The translations under genes and the position numbers were made by a program. Shown here piece after piece: positions 1 through 7,262 of a stretch of 33,225 nt of DNA. Position 1 is the first letter of the stretch. Each line of letters opens with the position of its first letter. The notes under the pieces are model-generated. The model did not search any database. It was not told where the DNA came from and saw only the letters and a program-made list of their open reading frames with translations. The DNA lies in assembly GCA_002438625.1 (NCBI GenBank), contig DJPS01000014.1, positions 1,670 through 34,894 of the forward strand, in the 5' to 3' direction. Source of the stretch: Christensenella sp. UBA6406 (GTDB taxonomy: Bacteria > Bacillota > Clostridia > Christensenellales > UBA1242).

Positions 1-345
1 CGAGCGACACGGGGCGTTGGGTGGCGAGCGTGCGTTGTGGTTGGGGTGTGTGGCGGACTGAATGTGTTTGCGTTGTGGTGCGGTTTATGTTGGCGTGTAA
101 ATAGAAAATGTGCATTGAGGTGAAAGCGTGCGGAGCGAGCGGGTTGCGATAAGGCGGAAAGGTGGGCGAACGGTTTGCTGGTGTGGTTGAAGTGTGGGTT
201 TGTTTGGGTGTGTGTGCGGGCTTTGTGGTGTGGGGAGTGGAAGGAGTTCGCACGGCTTTGCATCTGTCGCAAGGGCGAGCGGGGTGGGGCGTTGTGTAAA
301 GAGTTGGTGAAAGCGTTTGCGTTGTGGTTTGGCTATATAGAATAA
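1..345 (+). repeat. GC-rich dispersed repeat island, copy 1
   Basis: A G- and T-rich block that differs sharply from the AT-rich genome around it. Positions 77-281 match 31086-31281 (island 4) almost throughout, with one gap of about 12 bases; 120-178 and 31131-31189 are identical over 59 bases. Positions 1-54 match 31274-31329, so the two modules are in reverse order here relative to island 4. Positions 1-23 also match 24671-24693 in island 2. The end (about 275-315) matches the ends of islands 2 and 3. A 37-base AT-rich segment at 349-385 matches 30613-30649 at about 33 positions. Long open frames on the minus strand lack ribosome sites and look like a by-product of composition. The rest of the gap up to 579 is AT-rich with nothing recognised. 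Confidence 0.85.
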
Positions 346-579
346 ATTATTCCGCTTTTTTGTTTGTTGATTTAAAACTATGTTGCTGGCAAAAAATGAT
401 TGTGTATTGTTTTTTTAGTTAAATTAATCTGCCTTGCTTGCATAATGTAAATAATGTAAAATTATTCAATTATAAGTCTAAAATTAGGATTGTGGCTTAT
501 TTTTTGTTTAAAAATTAATAAGAAACTTAGAAAAATCTACAAAAAGTTAAAAATGTATGAAACTATTTATTAAAATAAT

Positions 580-608
580 TTGCAATTATTTAAAATTTAT
601 GCTATACT
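580..608 (+). promoter_or_regulatory. Promoter of the Rho-like gene
   Basis: TTGCAA (580-585), a 17-base spacer, TATACT (603-608). Transcription would start near 615, giving a leader of about 80 bases. TTGCAA as the -35 box recurs in this window. Confidence 0.65.
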
Positions 609-697
609 AATTGCGTAATAGATTTGTAGTGCTAATTTTTTCTGCTTGGCAGATTATATTATGAGGCTGTGGGGAAAATAGATTAAGGAGGATGAAA

Positions 698-2086
698 ATG
701 CAAGAGAGTTTAAGAGATGAGTTAGAGAAGTTAGGAATATATCAATTAAGAATGTATGCAAGGAGAGTTGGGGTTAAACTTGCAACGACATTAAAGAAGG
801 CAGATTTAATTGATGCAATTTTACAAGTTGTAAGTGGAGAGAAAGAGCCATATGTAAAGAAAACGAAAAAGGGCAGGCCACCAAAGGAAATTTTGCAAAT
901 TGCAACGCCAACGATGGCAAGTCCAGTGCCAACGAGCATAATGGGTGGCAGAAGTTATGATTATGGCTTTGAGGGTTTAGCGAGTAGCACATATGCAATA
1001 GACAAGAAAGAAAATGGTAGAGAAGAGAACATTGAGGGCGTTTTGGATATATTTGCGAATGGTTCTGGAATATTGGTGCCACTTGATGCAGAGGGCGTTT
1101 ATGCGTATGTAACTGAGGATGTTATAGCGAAATATGGACTTAGACGAGGCGACATTGTAAATGCTGACACATATGAGATGAATTATGACACAAATGATTG
1201 TTTACCTACAATAGTTGGAAAGGTGTGCAAGATAAATGGGTGTGAAGATTTTGAGAGCGTAGATAGATTTGACAATGCTATTTATGAAAGTTGCAGTGAA
1301 GTTATGCCAATAGATGTGGAAGCAAACAATTTGGCAAAGGCTTATGATATGTCTGATACGAAGATTTATAAGGGCGACAGGATTTTGGTTGTTGGTTCTG
1401 ATAGGAGAGTCTTGCCACTATCTTGCTTTAACATTGCATCGCTTATTTCAACAAACAAGGCAATTAAGATTGTTGTGGTTATGATAAATGCAAATAAGAA
1501 TTTTATATCTGCTTATAAAAATTTAAGCAATGTAACTTGCATAAGTGCGAAGTTTGGGGCTGAAAGGGAAAAGCAATTTAAGATGTTTGAGCTTGGTGTT
1601 CAATATGCACAAAATTTGGCAAGGTTTAAAGGCAATGATGTCGTGTGTGTTGTGCCTGATGCGGATGACATTTTGTCGCTTTGTGAAACACAAGAAGAGA
1701 ATGATAGATGTTTATCTATTTTGAAGAATTTTTATGCAAGTGCGGGAAAGACGAGCGTAGGTTCTTTAACTGTTGCGGTTGGTTTGAGTGATAAGAGTGC
1801 AGAGTATGAAAACTTCCAAACTAGTGAAAATGTTTTCTTAAAGGCGTGTGAAGTTGAAGATGCAAAGCAACTAATTTATAAGTTTAATTGGTTATCAAGC
1901 GGAAGAAATGAGCTGGTTGACTTTATAGGCACAGAAAATGGATATTGTTATTTATTATCTTCATTTTTAAGGCGTGGCAATCAAACAGATAGGCAAAAAC
2001 AAGTTGAAGATTGGATTTGCTTAAATTATCGCAGGGATGAAATAATTGCAAAAATGAAAGAGTTTTTAACAAGTGAAAATGCTTAA
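698..2086 (+). CDS. Rho-like protein lacking the ATPase P-loop
   Basis: A 462-residue homologue of transcription terminator Rho. Start: AAGGAGG at 685-691 abuts the ATG at 692, so the ATG at 698 (six-base spacing) is preferred. Domains by eye: a Rho N-terminal helical domain (about 1-45), a basic linker (KKTKKGRPPKE), a Rho-type cold-shock RNA-binding domain (about 112-185, with ILDIF.., GILVP, YGLRRGDIV), and a region collinear with the Rho ATPase domain (about 220-460). In that last region the expected P-loop is replaced by VGSDRRVLPLSC after KGDRILV, the Walker B segment reads VVCVVPDADDIL in place of a DSITRLA type, and most Q-loop residues are gone, while GSLTVAVGL and ENFQTSENVFL still match. 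Known for the family: Rho is an RNA-dependent hexameric ATPase. Inferred: this protein binds RNA but does not hydrolyse ATP. Whether a normal Rho exists elsewhere cannot be seen here. Confidence 0.8.
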   Translation: MQESLRDELEKLGIYQLRMYARRVGVKLATTLKKADLIDAILQVVSGEKEPYVKKTKKGRPPKEILQIATPTMASPVPTSIMGGRSYDYGFEGLASSTYAIDKKENGREENIEGVLDIFANGSGILVPLDAEGVYAYVTEDVIAKYGLRRGDIVNADTYEMNYDTNDCLPTIVGKVCKINGCEDFESVDRFDNAIYESCSEVMPIDVEANNLAKAYDMSDTKIYKGDRILVVGSDRRVLPLSCFNIASLISTNKAIKIVVVMINANKNFISAYKNLSNVTCISAKFGAEREKQFKMFELGVQYAQNLARFKGNDVVCVVPDADDILSLCETQEENDRCLSILKNFYASAGKTSVGSLTVAVGLSDKSAEYENFQTSENVFLKACEVEDAKQLIYKFNWLSSGRNELVDFIGTENGYCYLLSSFLRRGNQTDRQKQVEDWICLNYRRDEIIAKMKEFLTSENA

Positions 2087-2183
2087 ATTCAATTAAATTG
2101 ATTTAATAAAGGGAAGAAAAAGGATAGGTTAATTCTTTAATTATAAAAAAATTAGGATTTATCAATATTTTTATTTAAATCTA

Positions 2184-2212
2184 TTTACAAAAGATTAATT
2201 TTGTGCTATCAT
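2184..2212 (+). promoter_or_regulatory. rpoZ promoter
   Basis: TTTACA (2184-2189), 17 bases, TATCAT (2207-2212). Start of transcription near 2219, about 70 bases before rpoZ. Confidence 0.6.
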
Positions 2213-2290
2213 ATTTAGAAGTAGTTGTAAATTAAGGTTAATAATTTTTGATTATTATCAAATTGTTGGCGAAATTTAAAGGAGTTAAAA

Positions 2291-2491
2291 ATGATTTTTG
2301 AACCATCAGTGGAAGAATTGACAAAGAAAGTTGGAAACACATACGAACTTGCTAACTTGCTTTCAAAAAGAGCAAAGGAAATTGTGCAACATCCAACGGA
2401 AGAATTTGAAAAGGGCGAGAAGAAAGCCATTCAAATTGCTGCTGAAGAAATTGCAGATGGCGAAGTTGTTATGGTTCGCAAGGGTGAATAG
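2291..2491 (+). CDS. rpoZ: DNA-directed RNA polymerase omega subunit
   Basis: A 66-residue protein with the omega pattern: an early Pro-Ser (EPSVEEL), then TYELANLLSKRAKEI, matching the conserved helix (KY.L...A.RAR.I) that clamps the beta-prime C-terminus, followed by KKAIQIAAEEIADGEV. Length is usual for Firmicutes omega. The start follows AAAGGAG with good spacing. Omega supports assembly and stability of core polymerase. In many Firmicutes rpoZ lies beside gmk; here it follows a Rho-like gene and has its own promoter and terminator, so it appears monocistronic. The family call is fairly firm despite the small size. Confidence 0.85.
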   Translation: MIFEPSVEELTKKVGNTYELANLLSKRAKEIVQHPTEEFEKGEKKAIQIAAEEIADGEVVMVRKGE

Positions 2492-2500
2492 TTAAAAAGC

Positions 2501-2532
2501 AAAGGGGAGGAGATTGATTCTCCCTTTTGTAT
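2501..2532 (+). terminator. rpoZ terminator
   Basis: Stem AAAGGGGAG (2501-2509) with CTCCCTTTT (2520-2528), one G-U pair, ten-base loop, then a short T-rich end. It separates rpoZ from the next gene. Confidence 0.75.
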
Positions 2533-2628
2533 GTTTAAATTTTGCAATTTAAATTATTCGTATTTTTAAAGTTTTATAAAATACATTTTGGCAATTTTTT
2601 GAAATATTAATTTAGTGAGGTGAATGTT

Positions 2629-2997
2629 ATGGAAAGGAAAAAGGAAAGAGAACCTTATTTTAGCAAGTTTAGAATAAGTGATTGGCCACTTAGCGATGAG
2701 GCGGTAAGGCTTTTAAGTGGCGGAGTTATGATAAGGTGCAGTGAAAATGATAAGATAGCGAAGTTTATTGAAGATGTTTCAAATGATTATAGAAAAGCAA
2801 TGCTAATCGGGCATAAAGATAAGAATTTAAGCAACACAAGAAGTAAATATGTTAAATTTAACGACACTGTTTTAGATTGCAGAAGGAAAGACTTTGATGG
2901 AGTTATAATAGATGCGGATATGGAAAAGTTTAACGAGATAGCGGAGAGATATCGTTGTTTTGTTTGTTTGTGTAAATCAAATGGTCGCGAAAAATAG
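2629..2997 (+). CDS. Small uncharacterised protein (122 aa)
   Basis: I do not recognise this protein. GTGAGG lies at 2615-2620, so the GTG at 2620 would overlap its own ribosome site; the ATG at 2629, eight bases after GAGG, is preferred. The product starts with a charged segment (MERKKEREP), then FSKFRISDWPLSDEAVRLLSG. Its middle alternates short hydrophobic stretches (KAMLIGH, FDGVIIDAD, YRCFVCLC) that could be beta strands of a small alpha/beta domain. No signal peptide or membrane segment is seen. It is transcribed on its own, between the rpoZ terminator and a strong stem-loop at 3052-3092. Codon use matches its neighbours. Confidence 0.7.
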   Translation: MERKKEREPYFSKFRISDWPLSDEAVRLLSGGVMIRCSENDKIAKFIEDVSNDYRKAMLIGHKDKNLSNTRSKYVKFNDTVLDCRRKDFDGVIIDADMEKFNEIAERYRCFVCLCKSNGREK

Positions 2998-3051
2998 TTG
3001 TGTTAATTTACATTGTTGCATATGAACATTAAGGCAAAAATAGGGTAAAGG

Positions 3052-3094
3052 AAAAAGCACTGAGATTTTAAAAATTTATTTCAGTGCTTTTTGT
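3052..3094. terminator. Strong stem-loop between convergent genes
   Basis: Perfect 12-bp stem AAAAAGCACTGA (3052-3063) and TCAGTGCTTTTT (3081-3092) with a 17-base loop. The A-run and T-run on its two sides mean it can stop transcription from the 2629 gene and from the CYTH-like gene arriving on the minus strand. Confidence 0.85.
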
Positions 3095-3190
3095 TTCTAT
3101 TTGATAAATATTTATTTTAAATTTTAGTTTAAGATTGCATTTACATTATTTTTTATTTATTTTTCAATTTTTCAACTTTTTAATTTTATT

Positions 3191-3901
3191 TTATTGCTTT
3201 TTATTTTTATCTTTCTTTGGCAAATCTCTTGTCATTCTAACGCATTGATTATATTTGCTTTCATCTATTCTTAAAATAAATTTGCAATATTTTTCTAATC
3301 TTACAATAAAGTCATCAAGTTCGTGGGAAAGACTGTCATCAGCTTCTCTAACACGGACAAATTTAACATAATTTTTCCTATTGTTGGTTAAGTTGTGGAA
3401 TGTTGTGTCTTCAATAGTTAAAATAACTTTAAAGCCATTTACATTTACAATTTTATAGTTTTCATTATTTATATAAACTTTGTATTTTGGCACGACTTTT
3501 CTAAATATAAATTCGGGGTCTAGGTTCATTGGAGTTTGGAAAAGTCTTGGAAGAGATTCGCTTAAAAAAGGAATGTTGTTAGCGGGCTCGCTTGTTTGAG
3601 TGATAGGGGTTGAAATTTTATAAATATCAAAAAGTTTAATGTATTTTGCATTTGGGTCGCCCTCTAAATTCTTTTCTAGCACAATTTCATTATTGCTTCC
3701 TTCTTTGTCCGTGCTTAAAATTAATTTTGCCATAGAAAGCCTGTTGTCTGGTGTGTCGTAAAAAGTTATTGTGCGAGTGCTTGTAAATTTTTTGCTAACA
3801 TCGTAAATATCAAACAATTTAACTCTGTCTATAATTTCAACTGCGGGTTTGTCTTTTAAATATAATTCATAATAAATATCTTTGTCGTTTGAGTTTTCCA
3901 T
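3191..3901 (-). CDS. Divergent CYTH-like (triphosphate tunnel) protein
   Basis: A 236-residue protein that looks like a degenerate member of the CYTH/triphosphate tunnel metalloenzyme superfamily. Suggestive features: an N-terminal strand YELYLKD in the place of the ExExK signature, with the second Glu replaced by Tyr; FYDTPDNRLSMAKLILS, like the YYDTPD..L....LR.R strand pair but without the usual arginines; EIVLEK; a later strand pair (FKVILTIEDTTF, KFVRVREAD); and a late ESKYNQCV, like the family's SKY.. motif. CYTH proteins hydrolyse or bind triphosphates or polyphosphate in a charged tunnel. The missing tunnel residues make catalysis doubtful. Start: GGAAGG lies eight bases before the ATG. 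The C-terminus is Lys-rich. It could instead be a lineage-specific fold with chance similarity. Confidence 0.5.
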   Translation of the reverse strand: MENSNDKDIYYELYLKDKPAVEIIDRVKLFDIYDVSKKFTSTRTITFYDTPDNRLSMAKLILSTDKEGSNNEIVLEKNLEGDPNAKYIKLFDIYKISTPITQTSEPANNIPFLSESLPRLFQTPMNLDPEFIFRKVVPKYKVYINNENYKIVNVNGFKVILTIEDTTFHNLTNNRKNYVKFVRVREADDSLSHELDDFIVRLEKYCKFILRIDESKYNQCVRMTRDLPKKDKNKKQ

Positions 3902-3968
3902 TGCTTTAACCTTCCTTTTCTATGGTTCTAATTTTATTATTGATAAATAAAAATATATATACACACTT

Positions 3969-3997
3969 ATTTTACAACATTATTAAAATTTTTGCAA
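3969..3997 (-). promoter_or_regulatory. Promoter of the CYTH-like gene
   Basis: On the minus strand: TTGCAA (3997-3992), 17 bases, TAAAAT (3974-3969). It drives the gene at 3901 with a leader of about 60 bases. Confidence 0.55.
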
Positions 3998-4115
3998 AGG
4001 ATTTTTAATCATTTTTAATTTTATTATTTTCAATTTTTAATATTTAATAAAAATGTGCGTTAAAAATGCGGGAAATGTGGATAAAGTGGAAAAGTTAAAT
4101 TTAAAAAATTCAATA

Positions 4116-4144
4116 TTGACAAGGAGAAGATTGTGTGGTAAAAT
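4116..4144 (+). promoter_or_regulatory. Consensus promoter before the 4182 gene
   Basis: TTGACA (4116-4121), 17 bases, TAAAAT (4139-4144). It lies inside the longest open frame, which shows that translation begins downstream at 4182 and not at 4053. Confidence 0.75.
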
Positions 4145-4181
4145 CAATAAAGAGAAGAAAAGACAAAAGGGAGAAATGTTT

Positions 4182-4775
4182 ATGAAAGAAACTTACGCTG
4201 ATTACATAATTGTTAATGTTAGCAATTATACAATTAAGAATACGGAAGAAATGCTTGCGTTACGTGTTAGCGAATTAAAGTGTTTACCTCGTAATTTTGA
4301 AAAATCTTTATATGTGGGGAGCGATGACACGATTGAAAAATATTTATTTTCACCTATTTTGCCTTATAAATTGAATAGCGAAAAGTTTATGGGTGCGGGA
4401 GTTTTGTGCAAGTTGGATGAAAGCGGGAATATGGATGTTTGTGCAGATGCTGGTGCGGATACGGACTTTTATGTAAGGTGTTTAAATTTGGCACAGTTGA
4501 TTGATTTATATAAGGGGCAAATGAAGTTTGATAAAGATAGGCAAATTATAAATCATTTAGCAAAAGTTCTTTCAAATATGTTATCAAATAGGATTATAAA
4601 ATTATATTCTAAAACAAATAATTTAGCGCTTTGCTATAATGCACAAAAATCTCTTACTAATTTGGATAAAAGGGTTAAGGCATTAGATAACTTAGAAAGT
4701 TTAGTTTTAGATTTGCAAAAGTATGAAAAAGATTTTATAAAAGAAAAATTGATTGGGTTAGATAGAGAATTATAA
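4182..4775 (+). CDS. Uncharacterised protein (197 aa)
   Basis: I do not recognise this protein. The frame is open from 4053, but a near-consensus promoter at 4116-4144 and AAAGGGAG at 4167-4174 place the start at ATG 4182 (ATG 4176 is the alternative). The product begins MKETYADYIIVNVSNYTI, with a predicted strand-rich first half that carries DESGNMDVCADAGADTDFYVR. The second half is helical and rich in Lys, Leu and Asn, from about residue 105 (LNLAQLIDLYKGQMKFDKDR) to the end. No signal peptide or membrane segment is seen. It precedes the rpmH cluster but has its own promoter; a ribosome or translation role from location alone would be a guess. Confidence 0.75.
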   Translation: MKETYADYIIVNVSNYTIKNTEEMLALRVSELKCLPRNFEKSLYVGSDDTIEKYLFSPILPYKLNSEKFMGAGVLCKLDESGNMDVCADAGADTDFYVRCLNLAQLIDLYKGQMKFDKDRQIINHLAKVLSNMLSNRIIKLYSKTNNLALCYNAQKSLTNLDKRVKALDNLESLVLDLQKYEKDFIKEKLIGLDREL

Positions 4776-4932
4776 CAAATAAAATATAAATTTATTTAAT
4801 TAAATTGTTACAATTTTATTAATATGCAATGAATTTATGAAACATTTAAATTTAACAAAATGTGAATGAAACATAAAGAATAAAGAAATAATAAAGAATT
4901 AAAAGATTTAGTGTGAAAATTATTAAATTAAC

Positions 4933-4961
4933 TTGACAATTAGAGTAAATTATTGTATACT
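4933..4961 (+). promoter_or_regulatory. rpmH promoter
   Basis: TTGACA (4933-4938), 17 bases, TATACT (4956-4961), the best promoter in the window. The leader of about 95 bases holds an 8-bp inverted repeat, CAAAATTG (5009-5016) and CAATTTTG (5025-5032), which could fold just before the ribosome site AAAGGAG. No DnaA-box cluster is seen from 4776 to 5064. Confidence 0.85.
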
Positions 4962-5064
4962 AAAATGTAATTGTTTAACGGGTGTGGTTAAATAAAGATG
5001 AATGATTGCAAAATTGTTAAAGTGCAATTTTGAAATAAAGTGAAAATACAAAAGGAGTGTAGCG

Positions 5065-5199
5065 ATGAAAAGAACTTATCAACCTAAGAAGCGTCAAAGA
5101 AGCAAGGTTCACGGTTTCCGTCAAAGAATGAAAACTACAGGCGGAAGAAATGTTATAAAAAGGCGTAGAAACAGAGGTAGAGCTAAACTAGCAAAATAA
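5065..5199 (+). CDS. rpmH: 50S ribosomal protein L34
   Basis: A 44-residue, very basic protein beginning [18 protein letters not shown] and continuing [20 protein letters not shown] to the end, which is the full-length universal L34 pattern. L34 is a late-assembling protein of the large subunit. The start is fixed by AAAGGAG at 5052-5057 and family alignment. A strong promoter upstream and a stem-loop at 5214-5234 show that rpmH can be made on its own; read-through would reach rnpA, as in many bacteria. In many genomes dnaA is divergently placed upstream; here it is absent. Confidence 0.97.
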   Translation: MKRTYQPKKRQRSKVHGFRQRMKTTGGRNVIKRRRNRGRAKLAK

Positions 5200-5213
5200 G
5201 TGAACAATTTTTT

Positions 5214-5243
5214 AGCGGAATTTAATTTTCCGCTTTTATTTTT
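5214..5243 (+). terminator. rpmH terminator
   Basis: Perfect stem AGCGGAA (5214-5220) and TTCCGCT (5228-5234), seven-base loop, then TTTATTTTT. The same AGCGGAA/TTCCGCT stem recurs near 30582-30621. Confidence 0.85.
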
Positions 5244-5339
5244 AAGTGGGTTAAATGATTTAAATTGATTAATAGATTAAGTTTTTTGTTGCTTTATTTA
5301 ATTTTATTTATCATTTTACAAAAAAGTTTATAAATTTTA

Positions 5340-5368
5340 TTTCAATTTTTTAAATTTTGTTGTATAAT
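5340..5368 (+). promoter_or_regulatory. Probable promoter of the rnpA-jag operon
   Basis: Weak -35 TTTCAA (5340-5345), 17 bases, perfect TATAAT (5363-5368). It would supply rnpA and the following genes downstream of the rpmH terminator. Confidence 0.5.
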
Positions 5369-5473
5369 TAAATGTGGCGAATTACTGTCAAAAGACTTAA
5401 AAGGCAAAAGAGATTTATTTATTTAATCATTTGAAAATTTTTTTAGTGATTTAAAGTGAAAGGACAAGGTTTT

Positions 5474-5839
5474 ATGCTAAGCAAAAAGAATAGGCTTACA
5501 AAAAACAGGCATTTCCAATTTATTTACAAGAAAGGGAGCAAGGTATATAGCAAAAATTTGTACATTGTTTATGCTCCAACAAGGTTAAAACCTTTTAAGG
5601 TTGGGGTTGTGGTTTCTAATAAAGTTGGAAAGGCAGTTAAAAGGAATAAAGTTAAAAGGCGACTAAGGGCGGTTATAGCCGAGTTGTTACCTAAGATTAA
5701 AAGCGATTACAATTATATTGTGGTTGCAAAACCTGAAATAATAGATTTAGATTATAAGGCAATAAGAAAAGAATTGACTAATGCATTTAAAAAAGGTGAG
5801 TTATTGCAAAGTGATGAAAGTAATAAAAAAGATAATTAA
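5474..5839 (+). CDS. rnpA: Ribonuclease P protein component
   Basis: A 121-residue basic protein that binds RNase P RNA and helps remove 5' leaders from precursor tRNAs. The signature KRNKVKRRLR (about residues 56-65) is the RNR motif that contacts the catalytic RNA; FKVGVVVSNKVGKAV just before it and YNYIVVAKP after it are also typical. Start: GTG 5456 is possible, but AAAGGA at 5459-5464 serves ATG 5474 with nine-base spacing, and MLSKKNRLTKNRHF aligns with the family N-terminus. It overlaps yidD by 26 bases, the usual arrangement. The RNA subunit gene rnpB is not in this window. Confidence 0.95.
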   Translation: MLSKKNRLTKNRHFQFIYKKGSKVYSKNLYIVYAPTRLKPFKVGVVVSNKVGKAVKRNKVKRRLRAVIAELLPKIKSDYNYIVVAKPEIIDLDYKAIRKELTNAFKKGELLQSDESNKKDN

Positions 5840-6098
5840 AATTATAGGTTTTCCTTTTAAATGTTTAGCAAAAGGGATGATATATTTTTACAAGTTTTTT
5901 ATTTCGCCATTATTGCCATCTTGTTGCATTTACACGCCGAGTTGCTCAACTTACACATTGGAAGCGGTGGAGCGGTTTGGAGTTATAAAAGGATGTTATT
6001 TGGGTTTTAAAAGGATAATGAGATGCACTCCTAAGCATAAAGCGTGTGTGGATAGAGTGCCAGAGGATATAAAAGGAGATTATAAATGGTTGATATGA
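5814..6098 (+). CDS. yidD: YidD membrane-insertion efficiency factor
   Basis: A 94-residue protein of the YidD family. Signature residues are clear: FYKFFISPLLPSCCIYTPSC, then STYTLEAVERFGVIKGCYLG, RIMRCTPKHK and DRVPEDI. The family is thought to sit at the inner face of the membrane through an amphipathic helix and to assist YidC. Start: the reading frame is fixed by homology; ATG 5814 or the adjacent GTG 5811 could be used, both served by AGGTGAG at 5794-5800. It is longer at its N-terminus than typical 70-85-residue homologues because of a basic-hydrophobic helix. The gene overlaps rnpA and yidC and is the only one here ending in TGA. Confidence 0.92.
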   Translation: MKVIKKIIKIIGFPFKCLAKGMIYFYKFFISPLLPSCCIYTPSCSTYTLEAVERFGVIKGCYLGFKRIMRCTPKHKACVDRVPEDIKGDYKWLI

Positions 6099-7195
6099 TG
6101 ATGCCAAATTTATTGATGGACATTTTAGCGTGGAATACGCCCGTGTGGGGTTATCTTATATCAGTGTTTACCGATTTTATTGGTAACTTTGGTTGGACAA
6201 TTATTGTATTTACGCTATTACTTAAAATTATATTGATTCCGCTTGATTATTTTCAAAGGAAGAATGCTAAGAGGAATGCAGAATTGCAAAAGATTATGAA
6301 GCCTGAGTTGGACAAGGTTAGGCAAAAATATGCAAATGTGTCGCCAGCAATTATGCAACAAAAATTGCAAGAAAAGCAAGTTGAAATTTACAAGAGGAAT
6401 AATGTTAATGTAATTGGTTCTTGTTTGGTTATGTTTTTCAATATGGCAATTACGATTGTTGTGTTCTTAACGCTATTTAATGCGTTAAACTACATTGCGA
6501 ATATTCAAATTACGAATATGTACACAACTCTTTCAAATGAATACATAAGAGTTTATGATGCAACTGAGGGCGATGAAGCGGAGAAGAAAGCGAAAGCGGA
6601 AGAAGCGGTTGTTGCGTTGTATGATGGTGGCGATGTTGTGCAAAGTTGGTTATGGGTTAAGAATGTTTGGAGAGGGGACAAGAGTGTTTCTGCTATTCCA
6701 AGTTATAAAGAATTCATATCTCAATCTAAATATAGCAGTGATGAAAGTCAAACTGATGTATATTTATCTGAGCAAGATTATTTAAAGGTTATGCAACCTG
6801 TTATGGATAAAGAGGATGGTTGGAATGGTTATTATATCTTAATTGCTTTGGCGGGCATTATAACTTATTTGTCAATGGTTGTTTCTAGCGGTGGTTTTAG
6901 AAAGAAGAAAGATTTAGGAGATGATCCAACAGCGAAGATTACAGGCGTGCTTAAATTTATATTGCCAGCAATTATGATTTTATTTACATTATTTTCAAAT
7001 GCTGTATTCTCACTTTATGTTATTGCTAACTCTTTATTTGCTTTATGCACAACGCCTATTTATAACAAGATTTTTAAACGCAAAGAAGAGCAAAACGGCG
7101 GAAGTTTTGGTGGCGGATTTGGCGGTAGCAAAGGTAATGCTAACGAATTGGAAGTTGATTATAGAATACAAAAAAATACAATTATTAAAGATTAA
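6086..7195 (+). CDS. yidC: Membrane protein insertase YidC
   Basis: A 369-residue Oxa1/YidC/Alb3 insertase. TM1 (about 30-53, GWTIIVFTLLLKIILIPLDY) leads into the cytoplasmic helical hairpin (QRKNAKRNAELQKIMKPELD) with the conserved basic residues; TM2 lies at about 108-135; TM3 and later segments at about 250-270 and 290-330 (PAIMILFTLFSNAVFSLYVI). Two oddities: there is no N-terminal lipobox or cleavable signal, which many Firmicutes YidC proteins have, and about 110 polar residues (about 137-245) separate TM2 from TM3, far more than in SpoIIIJ-type proteins. The tail is Gly-rich. AAGGAG sits seven bases before the start, and the gene overlaps yidD by 13 bases, indicating coupling. Confidence 0.93.
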   Translation: MVDMMMPNLLMDILAWNTPVWGYLISVFTDFIGNFGWTIIVFTLLLKIILIPLDYFQRKNAKRNAELQKIMKPELDKVRQKYANVSPAIMQQKLQEKQVEIYKRNNVNVIGSCLVMFFNMAITIVVFLTLFNALNYIANIQITNMYTTLSNEYIRVYDATEGDEAEKKAKAEEAVVALYDGGDVVQSWLWVKNVWRGDKSVSAIPSYKEFISQSKYSSDESQTDVYLSEQDYLKVMQPVMDKEDGWNGYYILIALAGIITYLSMVVSSGGFRKKKDLGDDPTAKITGVLKFILPAIMILFTLFSNAVFSLYVIANSLFALCTTPIYNKIFKRKEEQNGGSFGGGFGGSKGNANELEVDYRIQKNTIIKD

Positions 7196-7262
7196 TTTTT
7201 GCAATATTTTTAAAAGTGCGATTAAAATTTAACTTAAATTAAAAGGTTGAATGTGATAAAAA

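Noticed and set aside
1..345. Islands as rRNA, tRNA or CRISPR arrays
   Set aside because: No conserved rRNA segments, no tRNA T-loop or anticodon arm, and no regular short repeats with unique spacers.
4053..4181. N-terminal extension of the 197-aa protein
   Set aside because: A near-consensus promoter (4116-4144) lies within it, so it would not be transcribed from that promoter; no ribosome site precedes 4053.
4776..5064. Replication origin upstream of rpmH
   Set aside because: Only one weak DnaA-box-like match (TGTGAATGA) is present and dnaA is absent.
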